Shown: in pieces, positions 15,801 to 29,008 of the stretch
How positions within the stretch are numbered: the stretch's first letter is position 1
Layout: the number at the start of each line of letters is the position of its first letter
Source: Pelecanus crispus
Lineage: Eukaryota > Chordata > Aves > Pelecaniformes > Pelecanidae
Assembly (NCBI RefSeq): GCF_030463565.1
Contig: NC_134648.1
Location: forward strand, 44,731,498 to 44,795,497
Direction of reading: 5' to 3'
Length of the DNA stretch: 64,000 bases
Program-made: the position numbers and the translations under genes
The notes under the pieces: generated by a model
The model's database searches: none
Told to the model about the DNA's origin: nothing
Seen by the model: only the letters and a program-made list of their open reading frames with translations

Positions 15801-18800
15801 AAGTGGAAACGAACGCTGCTTAATAGGAAGCCGTGGTGACAGCAGGTCAGCAGGAGATGCTCTCCGTGCCTGCTAGCACCAAGCCGGGGGCCCCCAGTGT
15901 ACTCCTAGTGCAGACTGTATAGGTGGTATTGTAACCCTATACTGATCCCATATTTTCCTCTGAGGACTAGTACGACCTTTGCAACCAGCAGAGAAAATTC
16001 TGGCCTGCGTAACTCTATCCTGCCAACACCAACCACCCTTGCAGATTAAGCTAAAGACTCCACAATACGCTTTTCCATTTTCTGTACCAGCTTTGTCCTC
16101 TATATTGTAGAACAGCTGCTACTTTTGATCCCTAGTGTAGATCATCTTTACATACAGCTTGTACATCAAATAGTTAAATTCAGAAATTACTTGTAAAGTA
16201 AGTTAGTTGAAAGGTGGTATATAGACACAAAGCAATACTGATCTACAATATCACTATGATGGTTGTCTGGAAAACCAAGGTATTAATAAAAATTAATGGT
16301 ACTATAGCCACTGCAGTTTTCAGATACACTTTTATTTGTATGCACACTTCCAAGTTTCCCAAATTTCAGTCCAATATGTGGTTCTCAGTCCTGAACTCAA
16401 GCACAAACAAAAAATCATTTGACCAGACTTTAGGAAATGAGGACTACCAGGATTCACCTGATTGACTTAGGTCTGAGTGCATATTGTACTCAACCTGATT
16501 TTAGTCTGTAGACGCGCACAGTCTGTACAGCCAGAAAGGGAAAGGCACACAGCATGCTCTACATTAAAAGAACATGAGTAGTCTGACATTTCGTGATCAA
16601 AGACAAGAGATTCTCAGTTGAGGCTTGTCTGACACACAGGCACAATGGGGTGTTTCTTAAGTACTTTCTTGTTGCACCCAATTGTGCCCAAGTGTTTTCT
16701 ACTGTGCAGCTTATAATGGTTAAGTATAAAATATTCATGAACATGATTAAATATTAGCTTGTTTGAATTTATGAAAGTTAAAACACTCAACTGCTATACT
16801 GAAGCATGAACTGGGAAAATTTAATACTCCATAGAGATGGGAGGGAGCACAGGGAAGAAAATTTTGTTAAAAAAAAAATCAGACACATTAGTTTTATGCC
16901 TGTTGGAAAGGGAATCACCAATTCCAAGGGGGGTGAAACCCTGCTCGCTTCTGTCATTCAGTCATGCAAAACATGAAATGGGCTTCAGTGGCAGTATTGC
17001 ATGAAAAACCAGTACCTCGTTTCCTCACCCATAGCTTGATTATCAGTCTTCAGTCAAACAGTTGTTGGATTTATGGAGCTAAACCTAGCCTCCTCTCTTT
17101 GATCAGCTTCTTGCTCAGGGATGGGGGCAAGAGTGGGGAAAGGTTGTGTGAGGAAGGAGCCTATTTTTAGAAATTAAGAAACACTGGGGAAAGGGCTAGA
17201 ATTTGGCAGGGCAAGACACCTGCACCTTTTCACTTCAACTTTCATCTTCATACAGAGGCCTAAACCGAAGCCATATGGAAGACATCTAAAAAGCAAAAAG
17301 CCAACAGAAATAACAATCAAAATGCTGGGGCAGTGACCATCTTTCATGAAACACAAAGCAGATCAAACTCCACAAACTCAACTACAAGCACAGTTTGCTG
17401 TCCCTCATTAGCTTGCAGAAGTAGTCCTACATGACAAAGGTACCTTGGATGTCACCTTGGTGACAAGCGTCTACTGAAGGGCCAAACGAGGCATGGCAAC
17501 CAAGATACAAAAGGTTGATAGGACCCTGTACTGGTAGGTGACTCATCTCTGGAGCACTATATCTTGGGCAGATTGACACGATCGCAGCTACTTTTGCTCC
17601 TTGCTCTGGTATTATATCAGCAACCCTGAAAATTCAAGGGGAAAAACGACAACATTTCTATGGCCAGCCACAGAAGTGAAAATGCATCCATTCTCAAAAT
17701 TTCTCATCTCAGGAGCACAATGTTGTTTTTACCATCACCACCTCTTTTTTGTTTGTTTGTTAATAGTACCTTCCTGCCAGGCAAGTACTGATAACTGTAC
17801 AAAAATCCTGTTTCCATGCATAGCATTTTAGCCAGGTGGTCTGGTACTTGCTTCTCCCTGCATGTATGTGACCTTGGTCCTCAGATTCAGATCTTCCAAG
17901 AACTGGAAAGTTCATTTCACACTTTTTATTCTATTTTGGTCTTTCATATGCACCATTTTAGTTTGATTATTGCTTCCAGGTGCATTGAGGCACATTTTGG
18001 AGATTTTTTTTTTTTTTTTTGAGGAACAGCCTGAAAGTGGGAATTATGGGAGAGACTATTGTTCTCATCTGCAGGACAAAAGATGCAAAGATACTGGTTT
18101 ATCTTTGCTTACCAAACAAAAGGCTACTATTACCTGATATTATTCTAATTACCGTAAGATGGAAAACTGTTCCTGCTTACTAAAATTCTTCTGGAACTAA
18201 GGGTAGAAACAAAGAATTACCCATGAAAGCTCTGTTCATGGATTATCTCCATGCCACACAACTGTTGATGACTGGCATGCTATCTAGTGGTAGCTCAAGG
18301 AGCCCCTAATAAGCTTTCAAATCTTATGGAATCTGTCTGTAAAGCTAAAGCAGCATCAATCTCTGATCTAAAAATGAGCTCCCTATTAAATGAATCTATG
18401 ATGGGGCTTAGGAAGCTTTTCTAATGATTGGCAACAAAATTTAGTTCTTCATGGCCTGAAGAGTCCTATTAATGTGAAGGACAGCTTTGGCTTGTGACTA
18501 TTTTTTATTTCTTTTCTTAGCAGAACACCCACTTAGAGATAAATCTGGATGCTCTTCAAGTTCAAGCTGGCTGCCAAGGCAATGCCGCTGTGAAGTGGGA
18601 AGGTATGGAACAGCCGTGCCTCATGTTCATGGCAGCTGTCCATCACTGCCAAGAGAATAGGGAGCATTTGTGAACAAAGCCTTGGAGACAGCAGTGAGTT
18701 CTGTTGAGCTGTCCCCGTTGCTGGATAGTTCCTGGGGTCCCAAAGTGAAGAGGCAATTCAGGAAACTACAAAAGGACCTAACCAAGTGAGTTCTCCAGGC

Positions 18801-19080
18801 TTCTTCTGAGACTTGTGGTTTCCTGAGTGTCCCAGGCATTCGTCTTCCTTTGTATGCTGTCTACATGGCTTTAAAAAAAAAAAAGGCAAAGTAAAATAAC
18901 ACCTCTTGCTTTCAGACCACCACCCAAATTCTCTGTTCAGCCTCTTGGCATGGCCAGGAAAAAACAGAATACTGTTTAAGGAAAGAAATCTAAAATTGCC
19001 ATAGGACCACAACTGTCCTTGCAGTGAGCATGTCTGTCTCTTCTAATCATTAAAAGGATTAACCTCCCTTCTTGTATCTT
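12866..19080 (-). other. EGLN3: EGLN3 intron 1, mid-distal part, no gene seen
   Basis: This is mostly unique, AT-rich intronic sequence. A slightly CpG-richer patch lies at 13830-14010. Isolated ACGTG cores occur, for example near 13843. Open frames are short and show no family similarity. No RNA gene was recognised. Confidence 0.6.
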
Positions 19081-19690
19081 TAATTAATCTACATGTTTCT
19101 GCACGTATGTCAGTTAACGCTTTCCTCCAGTTCCCCAGTGCTCTTCTCCTGTATTCTGCAATGGCAAAAGCAGATAAGAGTTTTATTTTACATCCTCCTC
19201 TGACCTAAAACTACGTTTTAGGCTGCAATGTTACTCGCACGTACACAGAGACAATACAGTTTCCACTAGCATGCTGCGAAGAGCAGGCATACCATCGCGG
19301 CAGGACCTGGAATTTAAAAGGCTATTGCCAGTGACTTAGTTCAGTCAAGGATATTCAGATTAAGTCTCCAATTAGCCGCTGTAAACATGCGCAGCGCATC
19401 ACTGTATCAATAAAGGCTGTTTCAGTTTAGAAAGAGCGCCCGCCCCTGCGCCGGCGAGCCCTGGCTTCAGGCCAGCGAGATGATGGCTTAACGACAGCGC
19501 TACGTGCGGAGCGTGAGGCGATCGGCGATCAAACGCAAACTTTGCTCCAGCGCACGCTTCACAGAGGCGGTGGAGGAAAGAGGGGGAAACCCACGCTTGC
19601 AGCATACACACACTCAAGGCGCTTCTCTGTTCTGGTTCTTACTGGTCCCCCTCCTGCTGCACACACACGCGTGCTTACTTCCCACACTTT
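19081..19690 (-). promoter_or_regulatory. EGLN3: Candidate intron-1 HIF-responsive enhancer
   Basis: About 16.4 kb downstream of the probable promoter, a 600-bp stretch holds several hypoxia-response cores. GCACGTA lies at 19101-19107 and again at 19237-19243 (both TACGTGC on the gene strand). TACGTGC lies at 19501-19507 followed four bases later by GCGTG at 19511-19515, and another GCGTG at 19669-19673. From 19430 to 19650 the DNA is CpG-rich inside an AT-rich intron. It is established that human EGLN3 is driven by HIF through an element roughly 12 kb into intron 1. That this is the same element is my inference. Confidence 0.45.
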
Positions 19691-22600
19691 AAGAAAAAAA
19701 AAAACCAACAAACATTCTGTTTAATTAAATTTCAGATTATTTTTGCCTGTTCTTGAAGCCCTCTTTCATCACCCAGCAAACTATTTCAGTCCCCTCCTCT
19801 CCCCCAAGAACCAAACCTGGATGAGCTGCACTAACAAGACAGCATCGCAAGCAAGCAACAGAGAGAAAAGCGTCCCCTGTAATGAGCCCCGGGGGACACG
19901 GTGACAAGTGCCACCCCCGCAGAAAAGCAAATTCGTAAGTAAGTGCAGGCTCATTAAGGAAATCTGTAAGGACCCTCCCTGGATGTTCATGTTCTCAGCG
20001 GGGAATAAAGGCATGGTAACCAGCACAGACATCCTCTGCGGAATATCCTTATCTCTGTGGTAGAAAGATAATTTCATAGTTCCTTAAATATTCTAGCCTT
20101 TCATCCTTTGTCAGCACTTAAGACCGTTTCAATTCTGCTACTAATCACCCAGAGGATTACACCACTTTTTTTTTTCCCTGCAACATTTAAAGAACTCTAT
20201 GTATTTTGCTGCTCTTGTGGGTGCGTTAATAAAGGTCAGGAAAGACGGCCACAACACAGGCAAGCTGTGTTTTGCTGGTGTCAGAGTTGCCCGAGCTGGC
20301 CAACATCCCTTTTTTTTTTTACTATTATTCATTTATTTTTAGCCCATGGGCCTAGGGTGAGCGAGCAACGCTGCCCACAAGACCTTTATCAGCTCACACA
20401 CGGTAGGCAGCACCCCTAACGCTTCCCATGAGCGTTTTGCTTCGGAGGCTGATGGGGGGCACCCCGGGGCACCCACAGGCAGAGGAGGTGACGAGCCACC
20501 ACCTCAAAGCGGATGTGCCAAGGGGACGGGGAGGCCCCGGCTCGGGGCACAGACGCTCTCACTGCCACCGCCCGGGACACCTCTCATGGCCTCGCACGCT
20601 CCCGCCACTGCAGAGGCAGCGCCACACCGGGGAGATGTTTTTCTTCATCCCCTTTGGCTGAGTGAAAGCGTCTCTCCGCTGCCAGAGAGGGAGCAGGGTT
20701 TAGACTTGGACCGTCACACTTGGCGGGTACCCCAAATATGCCTCAAGGGTCCTCTCAAAACTGTCAGAGCCGTCTGGGCTTCTGAGGCTGCTGAGACATT
20801 ACTGCACTACATTAACAGAGAGAGGAACGGTTCTCAAGTGTACTTTATCACAGCAGTAGCACCAAATTAAGGCTAATTGATGAGACCAGTTATCTCCTAT
20901 GTTAACTTCGTAAAGAAGCCATCTCACTCACCCCCCCACCCATCTTTTGCTCCCCCACCACCTTTTCAGAGGACCTTGCCTAGCTAACAGTACGTTTATT
21001 CCAGCATAGGATTTTTTGTACATGAATATTTATGGATAAAACTCATTAAAATTAACCTCTAATAAATTACCATCAGAAATAATTTCTGCTACGCTTAAAC
21101 AACGCGCGTAGTCTTTACCTCTAAGGCTTTGCCTGCACATAAAGTCGTACTGCTCTGACTACACGTGTACATTACAACGGTGCAATATCTCTAGCGTGGG
21201 TGCAATTAAGGGGGATGAATGTGTACACAATGACGCAGCACCCTTCCACACAGGAAGGGAAACAAGTTATACAGATTCGCAGCAATTTTGTAATAATATG
21301 GCTATACACCTGTTCTAAGGCTAGGCAATAAAAATGTATTAGTAAAAAAAAAAATAAATAAATCCTTCTGCATGTTGTAGTGCCTGCCCTCCAATCCATC
21401 TACAGAGTTGGTACTTGCACCTGTAAGATGCGTGTAGACAGAAACCAGGCAACTCTGAACAAAGAAAGCATGCGTAAACCCAGACACGCACGCACGCAAT
21501 AAATTGAGCTCCAGCCTTACATTTCCACATCTTAAAGCTATTCACAAAAGCTTAAAGCTATTCTCAGCTCATAGACAAGGAAGCCTGGTCCTAAACCCAG
21601 CTGCGAGGCAACATCAGACTCCAGATTTGAATGTGGGCTGCTGAATTCCCACTTCTTTTTCCACTGGTCAAGACTCTCCCACGGATTTACGCTGCCACCA
21701 CCTGACAGAAGAGACCGACCCTACAGCTTGGCTGTGTCACGGCCACCGCCACGGGCTTTGACGGGCGGCCGGGGCAGTGGCCCTGCAGGGGACACAGCCA
21801 TGCCCGAAGGGTGTCCGTCCTCCCCAGCTCCCCCTCCGGCCCCGTTCGCGCCGGCTGCTCTGCTTCACTGCGCTCCCCGCTGGAGCCTTACCCAGCCATT
21901 CCCGCTGCAACTCACTGAAGCAACAGCCCTTGGGAGGCTTCTCAAGACCCAGTTCAGGACTGGGTCTTAAAGTAATAATGTTCTTCGGCATTTAAGGTAG
22001 TTTTTGCAGGAAGCACAGCAACTGTTGAGCAGGGAGGTGGTCTGGTGTGGGTTCCGGATGTTTCCTGAGGATGCAGAAAGCCTGGAGTGGTCTTTCTGGC
22101 TCTGTTCCCTCCTTTTTCCTCTTCCTCTCCAAAACCTTTCCTCTCTGGCAGCCAGCGTGACACAAGCAGCAATGTACTCGGAGCCACCGCAGGGGCGGCC
22201 GGGGGTGAGCCACGCGGGAGGTTGGATGGGCCTCCTCTCCCAGGATGCCAGCGGGTTGGGCAGCCAAAGGAAGCAGCCCTCGTCCCCGTCCCTCCTGTTC
22301 CCTGGGATGGAGATGAGAGATGGTGGCTGCACAGGCATGACAGGCTGTGGTAAGAGTAGGGGTAAGGAACCCCTTGGTGAGGGGCTGCAGTTGGCTTTGC
22401 TAGAGGCGTGGGGTGCAAGTGCTCCTCTGCAGCGGGAAACGCAGAGGGGGAAGGCAGTACGGGTACGTGGTGGCAAGTCAGAGCTAGGGGGATACATACA
22501 AATATTCTGATGTGGGGGTGAAGTAGGTACTATGTCTGCCCATAGCTGTGGTCACCACTGACACAGCCAGTGCCTTTCCTAACTCCAGCCAAGACATTGT

Positions 22601-25600
22601 ACTAATACAGCTCATAATTAGCAGCAATAGCTTCTACAGATGGTAAGCAGTGAAACAGGCTTTGAACCAAGCACCAGCAAAAGACAAAAGTAAACTAAGA
22701 AAGAAAAAAATTTGTATTTGTTTCAGTTGCAGACATCTTAGATAAGTGTAAAGAAACAAACAAAAAACAAGTCAACTACATTTTCATCCTTGCCAAGAAA
22801 CGATCACTGTGAGTGTTAGACTGGCACTGAGCCTTTAGGTGACCAGTTAGACATCAAGTTATGCACTGAGAAATATGATGGTAAAATGCACAGCCCTGAC
22901 ACTTCAGCCTTTGACCACCATCAAATGCTGAATTATAGTAAATTTGGCAATGAGGACCGGCATTTGCAAATCCTCTCATTGCTTCTCCGTGAAGAGGAAG
23001 TCTGTAAAACAGTTAACCAGGCAGTGACCCTTCCTGTTGGCCTGCTTCAGAGACACCACGCACATGCTCCACAGACAACGGAAGACGGAGGACAAGTTAA
23101 TTTAGGGAAGCGGAAACATTGGTGAATACTGTAAAGAACAGAGTTATCGATACATCCTGGGGGACCCTGTTTTGTTTGTGCACATCTAATCATATGCCAT
23201 GGTTTATATGCCTTAACAGCTGGACATGTTACAGCATTTACAGTGAAGCTTCTCCATTTTCTACTTCTCAAACCACTTCTACCAGATTCCATATGGTAGC
23301 AGCAAGCACAACACCCTAAGACTGTTAACAACCTAGGAACAGGCAAGTTGAGGACTAATTGACACTTGGCCCCCCTCTTTTTTTTTTTTTAATATCGCCT
23401 CTCCCAAATTCCCCTGGTTCTGCACATTTTTTTTCCTACCCACATGGTCCAGCGAGGGATTGTGTGCAAGAGACTTTCGTCACTCCCTGGATCCTCAGGG
23501 CAGCCAGGAGGCTCCATGCCAGCATCCACCGCCTCAGAGCCTGCTGTCCAACAGTGCCTTGCACCCCAGGCTTTTCCCATTCAGGATGGCGTTCCAGAGC
23601 CTGCACTGACTAGCACCTATCCCCCTGTATGCATTACTGGAATAACTGCTACTGTTAATGGTATAAGACAGGTTTGCCACAAGACAGTCAATTGCAAAGG
23701 TCAGATAAAAATCGTAAATGCTATCTATAACCTCCATCAAGTAAGGCTCCTTGCTCCCTCCCAAGACATCATGTAAAAGATGGCCCGTATTTCAAATCTA
23801 AGACAAGATGTAGATGAAGAACAGGGACAGCAAAAGAAATCACTGCAACTTTTCCTGAAGTTTTCTAAACATATTCTAGCATAGCCTAAGCCAAGCACCA
23901 AAGGATGTGCTTCAGTCCCATTGATTTCAAAGTGTCTTCAAAAAAAAAAAAAGTACTTAAGTGAATTGCTGAACTGGAGCCAAAACTTTTAAAAATTTGC
24001 CTTATCAATTTTTATAAAAAATTACAGTGCAAGAAGACATAAGCAATGATTAATTATTATTATTATGACTTACAGACAAGAAAAATGCAAACATATTTCT
24101 TGTTTAGATTCTCAGGTCCAAAAAGCAAGCACAGAAAAGTCTATTGTGACCAAAGGATTCATATGAGCTAGATATATACAAGACTCAAAATGGTTATCTT
24201 TTTGCTACAAAGTAGAATGCAATTCCCTGATGTTTGGCAAAAGACGCAGCTACCCTGCCATTTCCAGCTGACAAAGCTTTGGACAAACTGCTTCCAAGTC
24301 TGGGTAGATAGTGTGCTATGCTGGACTCCTGCAATTTATGCTATTCATTTTAAACTGGATGGCTGGTGGCATGAATATTAGTAAGCTTCCATGGAACCAT
24401 TACGGTCAGCAAAATCTCTTGCATTACTTTATTTGTGAAAAATCAGAACAACAAGTAGCTTGTTTAATCAACTGCTTTCCATTAAGTGCTTTGCATGGTG
24501 GCACTAAGTTTCTTTGTCTACTAATCTTATCAAAACACAATGACAAGAGAAAAATTACTGAAGGGAAAAGCTCCTTTCTGTCACTGAGAGATAGTAGATG
24601 CGTATGTGCAAGTGAGTGATGGAGGGGAAACGGGGCTTACAGCTCTCCCCAAATCACTCGCAGGAACAGTCAGGAGCGGTGTGCTGACAGGACGACATGC
24701 CTGTGAATAGTTTAAACAGTAGGAGATAGGTAGTCTACTTGGCATGAGCCTCCTTCATCCATTTTCTTCCTCCGCTTTACCACCTGAACAGCTAGACAGG
24801 CCTTCTTCTTGCTTTTCTGACCAACTCCCTGTCATCTCTTTTCAAAGCAATAGAAGGTCTAAAACAAATTGCTATGTAACGTTACGCATCAATCAAAATC
24901 TTTTGTCAAGCCCCCCCATGTTCTGTGCCAATGCATCAGTTATTCACCCTGGAGCCCACCACAGGGGTCGTCAGCTGCTCTAGGCACAAGTACTAGCAGC
25001 AGTTCCCAAAACACCTCTACCCGAGAGCTCCTCTACTAATCCAATAAAACCTTTTCATGGAAGCTTAGGGAGTCTTGTGTTGCTGGCAGCTTTCTAACAA
25101 CGTTGTTTCAGTCTTCGGCTTTGTGACAGAAGGATTACAGTCATGATAAATCCAATCCAGGGCTTCAAATTCCCTCGAGTTGGTATGCACACATCCTCCT
25201 TCTCCATAAATCTAAAACCAACAACACTTACTCGCAGGCTTCCCTTCCTGACCTCCTCATTCTCACAAGCCATCCACTGCAAGATGGATGAGCACTACGC
25301 AGCCTGCTGGTGCCAAAGGACCACTTGCCCCTGACCTATTACACAATGGGAAAAGGCAATTCAATTGAAACAGAAGCAGGAGGAAAACTTTTAAAAAGTG
25401 AATACTCAAAAAAAAAGCAAAAAAAAAAAGTACTTTGACTTTGTAAGAGTCATCTTGAAACATTTGATAAAAGTATTGATCTCTTCCAAGTGTGTCCAGC
25501 CTGTTCAGCAAACATCAAGATTTCATCTGATTAAAAATTCATTCATGTTTGGGTCATCGTGGTTTTATCTTCTCCCTCTGTCCCACCCCTTCCACATATG

Positions 25601-27842
25601 GAAAGGAATTGCTGAGGGAGTACAGACACTGTTGAACATCCCCACCACTGCACCCCCAGGGCGGGGGGGGAATCTGTGCATCATAGGAGAAAGAGGAGGG
25701 AGAAGACACTTCCACATACTACATCAAGCAAATTGCTCAGGAAGCAACATGCAGGGTAAGGCTGTATTACATTGAGCCACCATACAGATAAGTTTGGAAC
25801 TCACAGAAAGAAGAGTTTACTGTGAAATCAGATAAAGACACTGGGATTAACAGACAGCTGGAATGCTTAATGCAAAGAAACAAGTTCACTTGTTGTGTAC
25901 ATGCTGTGTACATGCTGCCCTGCATCAGTGTTATGAGCATCAATGCATCTCCATTTAAACATATACTGTTATTAGCAGTGAGCTGTAATAAACTGACTTA
26001 TTCAGTAATAATTACCTTGGGAAAAGGCTGTGTACAAATATTAATAGCAAGGACCAGCGCCCCTCCCTCCCAAAATGCCAGCTCAGCAGGAGGGGGCACT
26101 GAACTCCGAATCTTGCCATTTTCCCCAGTAGGTCTCCCAAGGATACTGTGCCTTGCAATGCCATACACACCCCCACCAGTCCAAAGGACAAACACTCCCC
26201 ATACCCAGAGGCATTAATGCCACCTGTATTACATGTCCCTCCCCACACAGCTGTGGAAGGTTTACATCGGCATTTAATGAGCAATGAGTCCTCATACAAA
26301 AACAAACAGAGAGGCACGTATTTACTTAGGGCTTGCAAGCAACAGGGATATTGGCAGGCACCCAGCAGGGTTACCACTGCCGGTGCCTGGCTTTAAGAGC
26401 TGATACAGTGGTACTGGAAAGGACTGCTACCAGTGGAATGGAGAAGGCACTAAGAAAATGTTCTACCAGCATCGGACAGGTTGTGGAAAACCTCACTGCT
26501 TTGCCATCATTGTGTAACTCCAGAGTCTAATAAGACTCATTAAGCACTGCCCGACCGCAAAACTACAGACAACATAAAAAACATCAAGTAACTTGCCCTG
26601 GTGCCACAAACACGTGCACAAGCTCAGGATAAACAGACCACTCTGCTCTTCACATTGCCTCAGAGCTCAGACTTTTTTTTCCCTTTAGTGCGGGATTAGC
26701 CTCCTTCTGCGTTCCTCTGACTACAACTACAGCACACAGACAGGTTCCTAACGCAGTTTAAGAAAGACCTCTGGGTGGTTACAGACTTCTCCACAAGAGA
26801 GGGAAAGGAGGACCAACAGCAGCCACCTGGCTGCCAAAGGCTCTGGTGTAACGCATGCTGAAGATGGCACTTTTTTTTCCACTGCCTACCATGGAATAAG
26901 TCTACCAGTACACTACAGTCAGGTTCTTAAGAGTGATGATACCTAACAGGTACCGAATTCAAGCTGCTTGTAACTTCAATACTCAAGTATGAGCTCAAAA
27001 CACCATTCCATAGAGGCTACCCATGCTTCTGAACCCACTTACAGATATGTACATCGCTGTCTATAAAACATTGACCTGTTTCTCCAATACCCTGTCCCTG
27101 CTAAGAAGCAATCTGAAAGATTCGCAGAGTGCCTCTTTCAGAGAAGTATCTTTTCAAAGTTTCAAAAAGTCATTGAGAATAATTTGATGAAGAAAAACAA
27201 GAGCTAATATGCCCAGGTTTATACTCATTTAATGCTCTGATTGTCAAGTAAAAATTATACATTCCTGTGTATAATTAACCAGGCTAACTAATCTTGCTTG
27301 ACAAACACAGATATAAACATCAGCTTTGACACCGAGCCAAAGCAACCACTCTAGGACCTGTGCCAATGCCGAATTCCTCAGTCTGATATCACAAAATGAC
27401 TTGTCTGTTGTATTTACAGTTCCAGTGGCTCTGGACTCTGCCGGCAGCCAGCCAGAAGAACAGATTTGAACTTACCCATTATGCCAGAACATGTGCATTT
27501 GATTAAAAGAAAGAGAAATTATGCATATTTCTTCTGGATGGCGGTATTCATCAGACCTCCCATTGTAAATTAATTGCAAGGCATGCTGCTACGCAAATAT
27601 CAAAAATCCTTTGTAACATATAATAAACCAGTATATTTCTATAGGCAGTATTGCTCTTCAGCTCTATAGCCAGTTTTCTGGTTCCCGCTCCTTACATCCA
27701 TACCTCAAATCAGAAAATGCAGTATTTCACTCTGTTTTAATTGCAAAGGATAGAATTTGAATGCTATAGAACAGAACTTTTCTTTCCTCATGCATAAATG
27801 CAAAAATATCTCAGCTCATTACCTGAGTTATGAGGGATTTGG
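19691..27842 (-). other. EGLN3: EGLN3 intron 1, central part with CpG-rich patches
   Basis: This part is mostly AT-rich unique sequence, with GC/CpG-rich patches at about 20430-20630, 21730-21870 and 22150-22450. Short open frames in the patches show no family similarity and reflect base composition. A short tandem CGCA run lies near 21484-21497. CACGTG boxes occur near 21161 and 26613. No exon, RNA gene or dispersed repeat was recognised. Confidence 0.55.
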
Positions 27843-29008
27843 TAGAATAGAATCATAGAATCGTTTAGGTTGGAAAAGACCTTTAAGATCATCCAGTCCA
27901 ACCATTAACCTACACTACCAAGTCCACACTAAACCAATCAAGGGTAGACTAGACTAAACCATGTCCCGAAGTGCCACATCTACCCATTTTTTGAACGCTT
28001 CCAGGGATGGTGACTCCACCACCTCTCTGGGCAGCCTCTTCCAATGCTTGACTACCCTTTCCGTGAAGAAATTTTTCCTAATATCCAGCCTAAACCTCCC
28101 CTGGTGCAGCTTGAGCCCATTTCCTCTCGTCCTATCGCTAACTACATGGGAGAAGAGACCAACACCCACCTCGCTACAACCTCCTTTCAGGGAGTTGTAG
28201 AGAGCGATAAGGTCTCCCCTCAGCCTCCTCTTCTCCAGACTAAACCACCCCAGTTCCCTCAGCCGCTCCTCATAAGGCCTGTGCTCCAGACCCTTCACCA
28301 GCTTTGCTGCCCTTCTCTGGACACGCTCCAGCACCTCCATGTCTTTCTTGTATTGAGGGGCCCAAAACTGGACACAGGATTCCAGGTGCGGCCTCACCAG
28401 TGCCGAGTACAGGGGGACAATCACCTCCCTGCTCCTGCTGGCCAAACTGTTCCTGATACAAGCCAGGATGCTGTTGGCCTTCTTGGCCACCTGGGCACAC
28501 TGCTGGCTCATGTTCAGCCGGCTGTCTACCAACACCCCCAGGTCCTTTTTGGCCAGGCAGCTTTCCAGCCACTCTTCCCCAAGCCTGTAGCGTTGCATGG
28601 GGTTGTTGTGCCCGAAGCACAGGACCCGGCACTTGGCCTTGTTAAACCTCACACAGTTGGCCTCGGCCCATCGATCCAGCCTGTCCAGGTCCCTCTGCAG
28701 GGCCATCCTACCCTCCAGCAGATCGACACTCCCACCCAACATGGTGTTGTCTGCAAACTTACTGAGGGTGCACTCCATCCCCTCATCCAGATCATCGATA
28801 AAGATATTAAACAAGGCTGGCCCCAAAACTGAGCCCTGGGGAACACCGCTTGTGACCAGCCGCCAACTGGACTTAACTCCATTCACCACAACTCTCTGGG
28901 CTCGGCCACCCAACCAGTCTTTTACCCAGCGAAGACTATGCCCATCCAAGCCATGAGCTGCCAGCTTCCCAAGGAGAATATTATGGGAGACTGTCAAAGG
29001 CTTTGAGT
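27843..29008 (-). mobile_element. CR1 LINE, 5'-truncated, 3' half of reverse transcriptase ORF
   Basis: The minus strand carries about 1.17 kb of CR1, ending at the left with the typical tail of repeated ATTCTATG units (27843-27862). A long frame at 27954-29000 encodes the palm, thumb and C-terminal part of the reverse transcriptase, with landmarks [38 protein letters not shown] and [16 protein letters not shown] text ending in ALRDMV. The active-site motif is FADN where CR1 has FADD, so the second catalytic aspartate is lost. A two-base deletion near 28990, just inside the 5' break, shifts frame (KAFD to TVSH). It is an inactive copy, in the same orientation as EGLN3. It is fairly young, because a 350-codon frame is still open. 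Confidence 0.95.

Noticed and set aside
19101..19243. Treating every ACGTG in intron 1 as a hypoxia-response element
   Set aside because: Isolated cores near 9884, 11346, 13270, 13843, 21161, 26321 and 26613 occur without clustering or CpG-rich context, so only the 19.1-19.7 kb group and the promoter group were kept.
28044..28832. A 262-codon plus-strand frame
   Set aside because: It is the antisense shadow of the CR1 reverse transcriptase frame.
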